A DNA stretch of 64,000 nt from Microvirga sp. 3-52 (GTDB taxonomy: Bacteria > Pseudomonadota > Alphaproteobacteria > Rhizobiales > Beijerinckiaceae): positions 124,001 through 188,000 of the forward strand of contig NZ_JAHAMK010000002.1 in NCBI RefSeq assembly GCF_018383585.1, given 5' to 3'. This document shows, piece after piece, positions 55,826 to 64,000 of this stretch. Position 1 is the stretch's first letter. Every line of letters begins with the position of its first letter. Below the pieces are notes generated by a model that saw only the letters and a program-made list of their open reading frames with translations, was not told where the DNA came from and ran no database searches. Both the position numbers and the translations under genes were made by a program.

Positions 55826-56403
55826 CGTAAGGACGCGGATGCGTTCTGCCGCGCAGCCCGAACGTAGGCGGTGTAGCCTTCGAGATACTTGCGGAGCTGG
55901 TCCTCGATTTTCTGATCGGCGAAGGTGCCGTCCTGGTTGAAAACCGTCTGCGCACGCGACACCATCAGGCGCCCGCCGGCCCAGAAGTCTGCTTTCAGCG
56001 TTCGCAGGACCGGAAGCCACGCATTCTGGGACAGGATGGTGCCGAAACCGCCCGGCGACGCGCCGATGACAGCCACTGGCTTGCCGCCGAAAACGCGCTT
56101 GATGTCCGAGTCCGGCCGGGAGAGCCAGTCGATGGCGTTCTTGAACACGCCCGGGATGGAATTGTTGTATTCCGGTGTGACGAGGAGCAGGCCGTCCGAA
56201 GCGGCGATGGCATCTTTCAACTCGGTGACCCGCATAGGAATCCCGTCGTTGACCTCGACATCGCCATCGTAGAGCGGGATTCCCTTGATCGTTTCGACCA
56301 CCAGTTCTGTGTTCTCGGGCATCAGGCCCGCAGCGTTTCGCAGCAAGGCGGAGTTATAGGAGGCTTGGCGCAGGCTTCCCGAAATGCCGATCAGTTTCGT
56401 CAC
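55822..56403 (-). CDS. NAD(P)H-dependent FMN reductase, 193 aa
   Basis: The flavodoxin-like fold begins IGISGSLRQASYNSALLRNA, the phosphate-binding loop of FMN reductases, and continues with LVTPEYNNSIPGVFKNAIDWLSRP and GKPVAVIGASPGGFGT. This group includes ChrR/YieF-type quinone and chromate reductases that protect against oxidative stress. It stands alone; a divergent promoter is not obvious. Confidence 0.92.
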   Translation of the reverse strand: MTKLIGISGSLRQASYNSALLRNAAGLMPENTELVVETIKGIPLYDGDVEVNDGIPMRVTELKDAIAASDGLLLVTPEYNNSIPGVFKNAIDWLSRPDSDIKRVFGGKPVAVIGASPGGFGTILSQNAWLPVLRTLKADFWAGGRLMVSRAQTVFNQDGTFADQKIEDQLRKYLEGYTAYVRAARQNASASLR

Positions 56404-56573
56404 CGCGTCCTCATTGTCCGTCAGAAGGCCACACCGTGGGCCTGGGGTTAGGCTGAGCGTCGCTTATCCACGTTTTAATCCGATGCTCCAGGCTCCGGAA
56501 ATGGTCCATTCAAACCAATGGAAGCCTGTTTCTTGGTCCAAAGCGACTGATGCTCCCTTAACGTAGTCTATCA

Positions 56574-56609
56574 AATAGAAAGCCGCATCGGCATGTGGTC
56601 CGATGCGGC
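56574..56609 (-). terminator. Terminator of the clpS-clpA operon
   Basis: A perfect 10-bp stem (GCCGCATCGG / CCGATGCGGC, 56582-56591 with 56100+ offset at 56600-56609) has an 8-base loop. On the minus strand it is followed by TTTCTATTT, 35 bases beyond the stop of the 83-residue protein. Confidence 0.85.
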
Positions 56610-56643
56610 CAGATAGCAGAGTCGGGTCCGGGCTGGGCCAGCC

Positions 56644-56895
56644 TCAAAGGCTGGAGATGATCGCGTCGATCCCTTCCATGATCGCGGCCGGCGATGTGCC
56701 GACGGCGTTCAGGCCGATGTTCAGAAGCCAGTAGCAGCCAAAGATGATCACCGGCACGAGGATCCAACCCAGGATTTCCTCGAACCACACGCGCCGGCGA
56801 CGACGCAGGTAGCGCTTTTCGCGCCATGACAGCCTCGCCGGAGCGTCCAGGGTCCGGGACGCCTCAAGCGGTCCCTCGTGAATCTCACTCGTCAT
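56644..56895 (-). CDS. Small membrane protein of unknown function, 83 aa
   Basis: The N-terminal half is soluble and very basic (SWREKRYLRRRRRVWFEE). One long hydrophobic segment follows (ILGWILVPVIIFGCYWLLNIGLNAVG). I recognise no family. Its start overlaps the clpA stop by four bases (ATGA), so it is translationally coupled to clpA and could be a membrane partner or simply a conserved neighbour. Confidence 0.75.
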   Translation of the reverse strand: MTSEIHEGPLEASRTLDAPARLSWREKRYLRRRRRVWFEEILGWILVPVIIFGCYWLLNIGLNAVGTSPAAIMEGIDAIISSL

Positions 56896-59357
56896 GCTCT
56901 AACCAACGGAACTTTCGGGACGGTGCGAACACCTCCGCCCCCATTACCATCGGATCCCTTCGGTTTCACGGCCTTTTTCGTCTTCGAAGAAGCGGACTTG
57001 GCCTTGGGCTTCTTCTTAGCGGCATTCGTCACGTCCTTCTCGGGCTTCGGCTTCACCGGCCCTTCGACGTATTCGAAACCGAGGCTCTGCAGACCGATAT
57101 CGTCCGTCTTGACCACGACGCGGACGGCTCCGCCGTCCTTCAGGCGGCCGAAGAGAACCTCGTCCGCGAGCGGTGTCTTGATGGTCGACTGGATCAGGCG
57201 ACCCATCGGGCGGGCGCCCATGGCTTCGTCATAGCCGTGCTCGACCAGCCAGTCGCGGGCCTCGTCGGTGAGCTCGATCGAGACGTTGCGGTCGGCAAGC
57301 TGGGCGTCGAGCTGCATGACGAACTTGTCGACCACCTTCTGCACCACTTCCTTCGGCAGATGAGCGAAGGAGATGATCGCGTCGAGACGGTTACGGAACT
57401 CGGGCGTGAACAGCTTGTTGACCGCCTCCGTATCGTCCCCCTCGCGCTTTGTGCGGGTGAAGCCGTAGGCCGGGCGGGCCATGTCGGCGGCCCCCGCATT
57501 GGTGGTCATGATAATGATCACGTTACGGAAATCGACCTGCTTGCCGTTGTGATCCGTCAGCTTCCCGTGGTCCATGACCTGGAGCAGGATGTTGAACAGA
57601 TCCGGATGGGCCTTCTCGATCTCGTCAAGCAGAAGCACGCAATGTGGATGCTGGTCGATCCCGTCGGTCAGGAGACCGCCCTGGTCGAAGCCCACATAGC
57701 CGGGAGGAGCGCCGATCAGGCGGCTGACCGTGTGCCGCTCCATATACTCCGACATGTCGAAGCGCAGGAGCTCGACGCCGAGGGACGTGGCAAGCTGCTT
57801 GGCCACCTCGGTCTTGCCGACGCCCGTGGGACCGGCGAACAGGTAGGAGCCGATGGGCTTTTCCGCATCGCGCAGGCCGGCGCGAGCCAGCTTGATCGCC
57901 GAGGATAGCGCCTCGATGGCCTTGTCCTGGCCGTAAACAACGCGCTTCAGGGTATCCTGCAGATGCGCAAGCACCTCCGCATCGTCCTTCGACACCGTCT
58001 TGGGCGGGATGCGGGCCATGGTGGCGATGGTCGCCTCGATCTCCTTGATGCCGATGGTCTTCTTGCGACGGCCCTCGGGAAGCAGCATCTGCGACGCGCC
58101 GGTCTCGTCGATCACGTCGATCGCCTTGTCCGGCAGCTTCCGGTCATTGATGTAGCGGGCCGACAGCTCCACCGCCGCCTTGACGGCTTCGTTGGTGTAC
58201 TTGAGCTTGTGGAAGTCCTCGAAATAGGGCTTCAGGCCCTTCACGATCTCGATGGCGTCCGGCACCGAAGGCTCGTTAACGTCGATCTTCTGGAAGCGAC
58301 GCACGAGGGCCCGATCCTTCTCGAAATACTGGCGGTATTCCTTGTAGGTGGTCGAGCCGATGCAGCGGAGGCTGCCCTGGGCGAGCGCAGGCTTCAGAAG
58401 GTTCGAGGCATCCATCGCACCACCGGAGGTGGCGCCGGCGCCGATCACCGTATGGATCTCGTCGATGAACATGATGGCGTTCGGATGCGCTTCGATCTCC
58501 TTCATGACCTGCTTCAGGCGCTCTTCAAAGTCGCCACGATAGCGGGTACCGGCAAGGAGCGTTCCCATGTCGAGGGAGAACACGGTGGCACCTTTCAGGA
58601 CCTCCGGCACCTCGCCCTGGACGATCTTGCGGGCCAAGCCCTCCGCGATGGCAGTCTTGCCGACGCCCGGCTCGCCGACGAGGAGCGGGTTGTTCTTCTG
58701 GCGGCGGCACAGGACCTGGATGGTGCGCTGGACCTCGGATTCACGGCCGATTAGCGGATCGATCCGACCTTCCTTCGCCTTCTTGTTGAGGTTGACGCAG
58801 TAAGCCTCGAGCGCGTCGCCCTTTTTCTTCTGGCGCGCGTCGCCCTCGTCCTGCGTCGGACGCTCGGTGGAGGGCTCCTCCTCGGATCCGCGCGGGGAGC
58901 GGCTTTCCGTGAGGCCTGGGCGCTTGGCGATGCCGTGGCTGATGTAGTTGACCGCGTCGTAACGGGTCATGTCCTGCTCCTGCAGGAAGTAGGCCGCGTG
59001 GCTCTCGCGCTCGGCGAAAATGGCCACGAGCACGTTCGCGCCGGTCACCTCGTCGCGGCCGGACGACTGGACATGGATCACCGCCCGCTGGATCACGCGC
59101 TGGAAGCCGGCCGTCGGCTTGGAATCCTGGCGTCCATCGGCCACGAGATTGGCCAGCTCGCTGTCGACATAATCGACCAGGTTGCGGCGAAGAATTTCGA
59201 TATCGACATTGCAGGCCCGCATGACGGCCGCAGCATCCTGGTCGTCGATCAGGGCCAGGAGAAGGTGTTCGAGGGTTGCATATTCATGGCGGCGCTCGCC
59301 CGCGAGAGCGAGAGCTCGGTGAAGGGCTTGTTCAAGACTGCGAGAAAAGCTCGGCAA
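56892..59357 (-). CDS. clpA: ATP-dependent Clp protease ATP-binding subunit ClpA, 821 aa
   Basis: ClpA unfolds substrates for ClpP. The N-domain (1-140) receives substrates from ClpS. AAA+ module 1 has Walker [16 protein letters not shown] and Walker [11 protein letters not shown]; module 2 has [15 protein letters not shown] and [13 protein letters not shown]. The ClpP-binding IGF-type loop region lies in module 2. The C-terminus has an additional Lys/Ser/Gly-rich tail of about 60 residues ([21 protein letters not shown]). clpS lies 30 bases upstream, so the adaptor and unfoldase are one operon. Confidence 0.97.
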   Translation of the reverse strand: MPSFSRSLEQALHRALALAGERRHEYATLEHLLLALIDDQDAAAVMRACNVDIEILRRNLVDYVDSELANLVADGRQDSKPTAGFQRVIQRAVIHVQSSGRDEVTGANVLVAIFAERESHAAYFLQEQDMTRYDAVNYISHGIAKRPGLTESRSPRGSEEEPSTERPTQDEGDARQKKKGDALEAYCVNLNKKAKEGRIDPLIGRESEVQRTIQVLCRRQKNNPLLVGEPGVGKTAIAEGLARKIVQGEVPEVLKGATVFSLDMGTLLAGTRYRGDFEERLKQVMKEIEAHPNAIMFIDEIHTVIGAGATSGGAMDASNLLKPALAQGSLRCIGSTTYKEYRQYFEKDRALVRRFQKIDVNEPSVPDAIEIVKGLKPYFEDFHKLKYTNEAVKAAVELSARYINDRKLPDKAIDVIDETGASQMLLPEGRRKKTIGIKEIEATIATMARIPPKTVSKDDAEVLAHLQDTLKRVVYGQDKAIEALSSAIKLARAGLRDAEKPIGSYLFAGPTGVGKTEVAKQLATSLGVELLRFDMSEYMERHTVSRLIGAPPGYVGFDQGGLLTDGIDQHPHCVLLLDEIEKAHPDLFNILLQVMDHGKLTDHNGKQVDFRNVIIIMTTNAGAADMARPAYGFTRTKREGDDTEAVNKLFTPEFRNRLDAIISFAHLPKEVVQKVVDKFVMQLDAQLADRNVSIELTDEARDWLVEHGYDEAMGARPMGRLIQSTIKTPLADEVLFGRLKDGGAVRVVVKTDDIGLQSLGFEYVEGPVKPKPEKDVTNAAKKKPKAKSASSKTKKAVKPKGSDGNGGGGVRTVPKVPLVRA

Positions 59358-59387
59358 CGGCTTGTCCTTTTATGAGACGGGGCTCGG

Positions 59388-59780
59388 CTAATTCTTTTCC
59401 ATGACACATTGCAGAGGGTGCTGGTGCTTCCTGGCGAAATCCATCACCTGGGTCACCTTGGTCTCGGCAATTTCGTAGGTAAAAACTCCACATTCTCCCA
59501 CGCCATTCTGGTGTACGTGCAACATGATCCGGGTCGCATCCTCACGGTTCTTGTTGAAGAACCGCTCCAGCACGTGCACCACGAACTCCATCGGGGTGTA
59601 ATCGTCGTTCAAGAGGAGAACGCGGTAAAGGTTCGGCCGTTTCGTGCGCGGCTTGGTTTTCGTGATGATAGCCGTGTTCGAACGACCGCCATCGTCGCCT
59701 CCAGGGGGCTGTGACCCGCCGGCAGCGGATACCGGAAAAGATTCCGACAGGGTCAAAGTACCTTGAGCTAACCGCAACAT
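59388..59780 (-). CDS. clpS: ATP-dependent Clp protease adaptor ClpS, about 130 aa
   Basis: ClpS delivers N-degron substrates to ClpA. The core [58 protein letters not shown] has the NDDYTPM substrate pocket. The N-terminal 50 residues are variable and the start is uncertain: ATG 59780 is my choice, and the frame is open to 59918. A well-placed GGAGG-N4-ATG lies inside the gene but is out of frame. Confidence 0.9.
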   Translation of the reverse strand: MLRLAQGTLTLSESFPVSAAGGSQPPGGDDGGRSNTAIITKTKPRTKRPNLYRVLLLNDDYTPMEFVVHVLERFFNKNREDATRIMLHVHQNGVGECGVFTYEIAETKVTQVMDFARKHQHPLQCVMEKN

Positions 59781-59988
59781 AGTCGGACGACCGCCCCTTC
59801 TTGTGTTCTTGGCCTCGACCTCCGGTCCGTCCTGTTTCGGGCCATCGGCAACAATCCAAATGTATAGTCGCTCCATTCGGTTTGCCAGATCAACCAGATG
59901 GGTGGTCGCAGTCTTCAAGAAAAGAGCGACATCTTGGTCACTCCTGCGCGAGCGGAAGGCCCAGCCCTAGATGCATGGCAGCCCCAAC

Positions 59989-60013
59989 GCAAAACGCCCG
60001 GGACAGGCCCGGG
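59989..60013 (-). terminator. Terminator of the phasin gene
   Basis: The stem CGCCCGGG / CCCGGGCG around ACAGG, followed on the minus strand by TTTTGCGTT, lies about 35 bases after the phasin stop codon. Confidence 0.85.
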
Positions 60014-60041
60014 CGCGTCATGAGACAAGACTGATCCCGCC

Positions 60042-60377
60042 TTAGGCGGTCGTGGCCTTGGAGAGGAGCCCCTCGTAGGGCTTCATCGTCTCCGTCGCGA
60101 GAGCTGAGTAGAGCGAGCCCATCTTGGCCGTCTGGCTGACGAGACTGTCATAGGCGCCTTTTACGAAGGCGGTCTGGATTTCAACGGCCTTGTCGAGGGT
60201 CTGCACGCCGAGGAGCTTCTCCACAGTTGCCGAGGTCTGCTCGAACGATTTACGGGCGAAATCCGCCGTCTCGGTGGCAATCGTCTGGCTGTTACTGGAG
60301 AAGGCACCCAAGGCCTTGACGGTAGCATCCAGGTTGTCCTGGCCGAACTTCTGGATCTGGGTAAACGGCTGAAGCAT
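60042..60377 (-). CDS. Phasin family protein, 111 aa
   Basis: Phasins coat polyhydroxyalkanoate granules. The protein is an extended amphipathic helix pair with the phasin_2 pattern (FGQDNLDATVKALGAFSSNSQTIATETADFARKSFEQTSATVEKLLGVQTLDKAVEIQTAFVKGAYDSLVSQTAKMGSLYS). ATG 60377 (MLQPFTQIQKFGQDN) follows GAGG; the frame is open to 60467, but that overlaps the promoter. The promoter region carries two TGTGCA-type palindromes that fit repression by PhaR, the regulator displaced by PHA. Confidence 0.92.
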   Translation of the reverse strand: MLQPFTQIQKFGQDNLDATVKALGAFSSNSQTIATETADFARKSFEQTSATVEKLLGVQTLDKAVEIQTAFVKGAYDSLVSQTAKMGSLYSALATETMKPYEGLLSKATTA

Positions 60378-60438
60378 TGTGAACCTCGGCAATAACGAGT
60401 TAGATGACGGATGGCGCCGCTGGATAGCTGACGAACCC

Positions 60439-60467
60439 ATTATGTGCAGTGCACAAAAATTTGTCAA
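60439..60467 (-). promoter_or_regulatory. Sigma-70-type promoter of the phasin gene
   Basis: On the minus strand TTGACA (60467-60462), 17 bases, then CATAAT (60444-60439), a near-consensus housekeeping promoter. Transcription should start near 60432, giving a leader of about 55 bases. Confidence 0.75.
60443..60455. promoter_or_regulatory. Operator 1 (PhaR-like) in the phasin promoter
   Basis: TGTGCAGTGCACA is a perfect 13-bp palindrome around one central base. It overlaps the -10 element and the spacer of the phasin promoter. Confidence 0.65.
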
Positions 60468-60473
60468 GTTTCA

Positions 60474-60488
60474 TTGTGCAATGCACAA
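60474..60488. promoter_or_regulatory. Operator 2 (PhaR-like) in the phasin promoter
   Basis: TTGTGCAATGCACAA is a perfect 15-bp palindrome around one central base, seven bases upstream of the -35 element and 32 bp (three helical turns) centre to centre from operator 1. Confidence 0.65.
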
Positions 60489-60632
60489 TAAGCCGACCAC
60501 TCCATTCGCCCCCGTTAACCGCCCCGTAACCGCAACCTCTTACCATCGGAGGGTGTGTTGTGCCGGTAACGGTTCCTTCGAGAGAGCCGGGCGCAAGGGC
60601 CTAAGAACCAAACGAAACAGGGATTTTGAAGC

Positions 60633-62219
60633 ATGAATTCGGTTTGGATGGGACGCCGAAAGACATGGGCTCTGATTGGTATTGTCGTGTCAGTTGCCGT
60701 TGCGATCGCATCCCCTGCGGACGCGGCACGTCGCAAGGCCAAGTCGTCCGGTGGTGGCTACAGCCCGCTTTCCGCCTCCATCGTCGTCGATGCAAAGACC
60801 GGTAAGATTCTGCAGGGCGAAAATATTGACGAGCCGCGGATCCCGGCGTCGCTCACCAAGGTGATGAGCCTCTACCTGCTCTTCGAGCAGCTCGAGCGGG
60901 GCCGTATGCGCCTGGATACTCCCCTCACCGTTTCCGCCTATGCCGCCAGCCAGCCGCCGACCAAGCTGGGGGTCCGTCCGGGATCAACCATCAAGGTCGA
61001 CGATGCCATCAAGGCCATGGTGACCCTCTCCGCCAACGACGTTTCCGTCGTGGTCGCCGAGAACATCGCCGGCTCCGAAGATGCTTTCGCCCAGATGATG
61101 ACCCGCAAGGCCAGGGAGCTCGGCATGAGCTCGACGGCGTTCTACAACCCCCATGGCCTGCCGCACTCCCCGCCGAACATCACGACCGCCCGCGACCTGT
61201 CCGTCCTCGGCCGCGCGATCCAGGACCGCTTCCCGAAATACTTCGCCTATTTCCAGACCCGCTCGTTCCAGTACGGCAGCCGCACCATCCGTGGCCATAA
61301 CCGGCTGCTCGGCAAAATCGAGGGCGTGGACGGAATCAAGACCGGTTATACTCGCCTCTCCGGCTTCAACCTGCTGACCTCGGTGAATACCGACACCCGC
61401 AGCATTGTCAGCGTGGTGCTCGGCGGCCGCTCTGGCGCTTCCCGCGACCAGAAGATGGCCTCGCTCATCGCCTCTCATCTGCCTCGCGCCTATGCGGGCA
61501 CCCGGACTGCTCCTGCCGTGTTCGAGAACCAGCCTGCCCTGGTGGCTGAGGCCCCGGCCCCGCGGCCCGTCGAGACCTCGCCCGTCGCGGCTCCTGTGAA
61601 AGTGGCGTCTGCTACCCCGCAGGCCCCCATTGCTCAGGCCTCGACGCCCCAGGCTGCACCCGCGCGTAAGCCGCTCGACCTGAACACCTTGCGGCCGGTC
61701 GTCGCCTCGGCCTCGGGCGCCAGTTCGACCACCACTCCCTCCTCCGTGCGGTGGCAGAAGGGCCAGGAACCGCTGCCGCTGAACGCCCAGGCCTATGCCG
61801 CTCTGCCGGCTCCAGCCCAGATCCCCGCCTCCCAGAAGGCTGCTCTCCAGGCCAGGATAGAGGCAAGGGCCGTCGAGCCCGCGCAGGGCTCTACCGTCTC
61901 TGCGGAGACCAAGACAGCCTCCCTCAAGACTGAAGCTCCCAAGTCGGAGGCGGCCGAGCCCAAAAAGGTGGTGAACGGCTGGGTGATCCAGCTCGGTGCC
62001 ACGGATGACGAGGACAAGGCGAAGGCGATGCTCGACTCCGCCCGCGGTCGCTTCGGCAAGGTTCTCGGAAAGGCCTCACCCTTCACCGAAAAGGTGACTG
62101 TCGAAGGCAGCACGCTCTTCCGCGCCCGCTTCTCCGGCTTCTCCGAGTCCGATGATGCGGCGAATGCGTGCAAACAGCTTAAAAAGGCTGGTGTGAACTG
62201 CTTCGCCTCGCGCGGCTGA
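60633..62219 (+). CDS. D-alanyl-D-alanine carboxypeptidase with C-terminal SPOR domain, 528 aa
   Basis: A signal sequence (about residues 11-32) precedes a penicillin-binding-protein 5-type serine peptidase with S73-LT-K76 in PASLTKVM, S133-A-N135 in TLSANDVSV and the KTG motif in DGIKTGYTRLSG. A Pro/Ala-rich linker (about 290-440) leads to a SPOR domain (VVNGWVIQLGATDDEDKAKAMLDSARGRF ... CKQLKKAGVNCFASR), which binds denuded glycan at the division septum. The enzyme therefore probably trims peptidoglycan stem peptides during division. It is divergent from the phasin gene. Confidence 0.93.
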   Translation: MNSVWMGRRKTWALIGIVVSVAVAIASPADAARRKAKSSGGGYSPLSASIVVDAKTGKILQGENIDEPRIPASLTKVMSLYLLFEQLERGRMRLDTPLTVSAYAASQPPTKLGVRPGSTIKVDDAIKAMVTLSANDVSVVVAENIAGSEDAFAQMMTRKARELGMSSTAFYNPHGLPHSPPNITTARDLSVLGRAIQDRFPKYFAYFQTRSFQYGSRTIRGHNRLLGKIEGVDGIKTGYTRLSGFNLLTSVNTDTRSIVSVVLGGRSGASRDQKMASLIASHLPRAYAGTRTAPAVFENQPALVAEAPAPRPVETSPVAAPVKVASATPQAPIAQASTPQAAPARKPLDLNTLRPVVASASGASSTTTPSSVRWQKGQEPLPLNAQAYAALPAPAQIPASQKAALQARIEARAVEPAQGSTVSAETKTASLKTEAPKSEAAEPKKVVNGWVIQLGATDDEDKAKAMLDSARGRFGKVLGKASPFTEKVTVEGSTLFRARFSGFSESDDAANACKQLKKAGVNCFASRG

Positions 62220-62235
62220 GCTGACATAGAGAACC

Positions 62236-62270
62236 CTGCGACGGTGCGTGTGTTTGCGCCGTCGCAGCTT
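62236..62270. terminator. Hairpin between convergent genes
   Basis: A perfect 9-bp stem (CTGCGACGG / CCGTCGCAG, 62236-62244 with 62259-62267) with a 14-base loop lies between the carboxypeptidase and the J-domain gene. The T tract is weak. Confidence 0.45.
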
Positions 62271-62298
62271 GAAGACAAACCGGATCGCGCGTGGAGTA

Positions 62299-63009
62299 TC
62301 AGCGATGTCGGCCCAACAGGACTTCTCTCGCCTCGTTGACGCGAGCCGCGAGGTACGCCGTCCCTCCTTGGTCGGGATGGAGTTTCTTCATCAGCGTCCG
62401 GTGCGCTTTTCGGACCTCGTCGAGGCTCGCACCAGGCTGAAGCCCCAGGATCTGATAGGCTTCCTCTTTCGTCATTACGCCCGAATGCGCATGGGTGCGC
62501 GTCCGCGTGTCACGATCTCCATGAGCGTTTTCACGCCAGCCGGTAAACCGGCGATCAAGATAAGCCTCTAGGAGTGGTATGCCCTGTGGATCATGGGCAC
62601 AGCATTCGTCATAGACACGGCTCAAGCTCTGCGGGTCCAGGCTCGAGAGGCGGCGCCCCGCGAACGCCCCTACCAGGATGGTGCCTTCGACAGCGCCGGT
62701 CGTGTGGTCGATCTCCATCTCGATCATGGCCGATCGGATGCGGGAAAAGCGGCCGGTCGCCTGCTGGAATTTCCGCCAAGGCCCCGGGAGGTTCAGGGCA
62801 TTCCAGCCCAACGCCCAGGCTCCAAAGCCGCCAAGGAGAAGGGCCATATCGAAGCGTCCTTTGACCCCTAGAAGCACGGCCGCACCCAACGCCGCGATAC
62901 CTGCCACGACCTTGAGGCTTTTCGCCAGGGTCTGGGCATCGGAGCGCGTATAAGACTTGGCGAGCCACCACAGAAGCGCGACCGCCACAATTCCAAGAAG
63001 CAGCATCAT
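62299..63009 (-). CDS. Membrane-anchored J-domain protein, 236 aa
   Basis: One or two N-terminal hydrophobic segments (LLLGIVAVALLWWLA and VVAGIAALGAAVLLGV, then MALLLGGFGAWALGW) anchor the protein. The last 65 residues are a J-domain (MTKEEAYQILGLQPGASLDEVRKAHRTLMKKLHPDQGGTAYLAARVNEAREVLL) with the HPD motif that stimulates a DnaK ATPase. The C-terminal position of the J-domain resembles Tim14/DjlA-like membrane cochaperones. ATG 63009 is preferred over GTG 63024 because GGGGAAG just before it can serve as ribosome-binding site. Confidence 0.88.
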   Translation of the reverse strand: MMLLLGIVAVALLWWLAKSYTRSDAQTLAKSLKVVAGIAALGAAVLLGVKGRFDMALLLGGFGAWALGWNALNLPGPWRKFQQATGRFSRIRSAMIEMEIDHTTGAVEGTILVGAFAGRRLSSLDPQSLSRVYDECCAHDPQGIPLLEAYLDRRFTGWRENAHGDRDTRTRTHAHSGVMTKEEAYQILGLQPGASLDEVRKAHRTLMKKLHPDQGGTAYLAARVNEAREVLLGRHR

Positions 63010-63093
63010 CGTTTTCTTCCCCACCCCAACATGTGGGCCGAGATGGGGCCGATGTAAATCGGCAGCTTGAAGAATGAAGCCTGCGCTGAAGGC

Positions 63094-63801
63094 CTAATCA
63101 GGCCGTTTCGGACTATCGAGGCCGCGCTGGACCGCGGGACGAGCCAGTCCGCGCTCCAGCCAGGCCGGGACACGTTTCAGGCTGTCGAACTCCACGAGTT
63201 CTCCCGCGCCGTAGAAGCCGATCAGGTTGCGGACCCATCCGAGCAGGGAGATGTCGGCGATGGTGTAGTCCTCGCCCATGATCCAATCGCGCCCCTCGAG
63301 CCTCGTCTCCAGCACGCCGAGCAGGCGCTTGGATTCGTTCCGGTAGCGTTCAAGCGGGCGCTTGTCCTCGATCTCACGGCCGGCGAACTTGTGGAAAAAT
63401 CCGAGCTGACCGAACATCGGCCCGACGGCCGCCATCTGGAAGAAGACCCATTGGATGGTCTCGTAGCGCCGCGCAGGATCGGATGGCAGGAACTTGCCGG
63501 TCTTCTCGGCAAGGTACAGGAGAATGGCGCCGGATTCGAACAGAGGCAGCGGTTTACCGCCAGGTCCGTCGGGATCGATGATGGACGGGATCTTGCCGTT
63601 CGGGTTCAGGGACAGGAACTCAGGGGTCCAAGTTTCATTCTGGCCGATATTGATGAAATGCGGCTCGTAGGGAAGTCCGGTCTCTTCCAGCATGATAGAG
63701 ACCTTTACCCCATTGGGCGTGGGCGTGGAATAGAGCTGGATCCGGTCGGGATGCTGGGCCGGCCAGCGGGTCGCAATCGGGAAGGCTGAGAGATCGGCCA
63801 T
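63094..63801 (-). CDS. Glutathione S-transferase family protein (YfcG/YghU-like), 235 aa
   Basis: The thioredoxin-like N-domain has IQLYSTPTPNGVKVSIMLEETGLPYEPHFINIGQNETWTPEFLSLNPNGKIPSIID and the LFESGAILLYLAEKTG glutathione-binding segment. The helical C-domain has the RYETIQWVFFQMAAVGPMFGQLGFF pattern of the YfcG/YghU (Nu-class) GSTs, which reduce disulfides and peroxides with glutathione. It stands alone. Confidence 0.9.
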   Translation of the reverse strand: MADLSAFPIATRWPAQHPDRIQLYSTPTPNGVKVSIMLEETGLPYEPHFINIGQNETWTPEFLSLNPNGKIPSIIDPDGPGGKPLPLFESGAILLYLAEKTGKFLPSDPARRYETIQWVFFQMAAVGPMFGQLGFFHKFAGREIEDKRPLERYRNESKRLLGVLETRLEGRDWIMGEDYTIADISLLGWVRNLIGFYGAGELVEFDSLKRVPAWLERGLARPAVQRGLDSPKRPD

Positions 63802-63896
63802 GGGAACTCCATCGTCGGGGTGAGTCGTGATGGAGCAATGCTAGAGGGACAGTCTCCGCTTGCAAACGCGAAGCCCAGGACTGCCCCGATCAAGGT

Positions 63897-64000
63897 TCAA
63901 TGCAGCAATCCGGCTCGGCTGCGCTGACTTTCCCGTTCCCAGGCCTGGACGACGACACCGTTGATGCCGGAATCGTGGAGCCTGTCGCTCAGATCGATGA
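63897..64000 (-). CDS. C-terminal end of an unidentified protein, continues past the window
   Basis: Thirty-four codons end at TGA 63897-63899. The translation is protein-like (DLSDRLHDSGINGVVVQAWE, then a basic tail), and codon use fits the neighbours. Too little is present to name a family. Confidence 0.6.
   Translation of the reverse strand, partial: IDLSDRLHDSGINGVVVQAWERESQRSRAGLLH

Noticed and set aside
59690-59712. A GGAGG-N4-ATG in clpS as the true start
   Set aside because: That ATG is out of frame with the conserved ClpS core and its own frame stops after 27 codons.

Overview
The window is high-GC chromosomal DNA from an alphaproteobacterium of the order Hyphomicrobiales (Rhizobiales). 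It looks most like the Methylobacteriaceae/Microvirga type, although the genus is an inference. The evidence is the guaB-rsmB-guaA block, a pyrB-pyrC'-plsY-dprA operon, a DivK regulator, an EipB-type envelope protein, a phasin, EcfG-type general-stress promoters (GGAAC-N16/17-CGTT) and dispersed palindromic intergenic repeats typical of the group. No phage, IS element, integrase, CRISPR array, tRNA or rRNA was recognised. Most of the window is core genome.

Layout. 0-10 kb: the end of a TRAP transporter permease, a secreted protein bracketed by an ArsC-like gene and a broken copy of that gene's 3' end, guaA, rsmB, a small lipoprotein, a MAPEG protein, guaB, an MFS exporter and a dienelactone hydrolase. 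10-20 kb: sugar dehydrogenase, rlmE, Ppx/GppA, an aminotransferase, the divergent efp / epmA-epmB module, an SPW membrane protein, arfB and an AEC carrier. 20-36.5 kb: dprA, plsY, pyrC' (a dihydroorotase homologue that has lost metal ligands) and pyrB on the minus strand; then an AidB-like dehydrogenase, topA, mgtC-like, parE, a GsrN-like small RNA, rnr, DUF983, NUDIX and rpmG on the plus strand. 37-42 kb: a five-gene minus-strand operon with an ABC importer of unknown substrate and an EEP-family phosphatase. 42-47.8 kb: an envelope and stress region (Gly/Trp-repeat protein, orphan receiver plus SGNH hydrolase, small membrane proteins, second SPW protein, zinc-ribbon miniprotein, FUSC protein, alpha/beta hydrolase). 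47.8-50.6 kb: adenine deaminase behind a palindromic operator, a candidate sRNA with an anti-Shine-Dalgarno loop, and divK. 50.6-64 kb: DUF3572, dinB, eipB, RidA-GDPD, FemAB-like, FMN reductase, clpS-clpA, a phasin with an exceptionally clear operator/promoter, a SPOR-containing D,D-carboxypeptidase, a membrane J-domain protein, a GST and the end of an unidentified gene.

How it works together. Purine metabolism is represented by guaA, guaB and ade; pyrimidine synthesis by pyrB with a pseudo-DHOase; translation by efp with epmA/epmB, rsmB, rlmE, arfB and rpmG; DNA topology and repair by topA, parE, dprA and dinB. The most informative non-coding layer is a set of matches to the EcfG general-stress promoter. 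One drives a terminator-ended sRNA beside parE. One drives a tail-anchored 69-residue protein. A local cluster at 43-45.5 kb drives small envelope proteins and an orphan receiver. None of the non-coding calls was tested computationally; they come from reading motifs and base pairing by eye.
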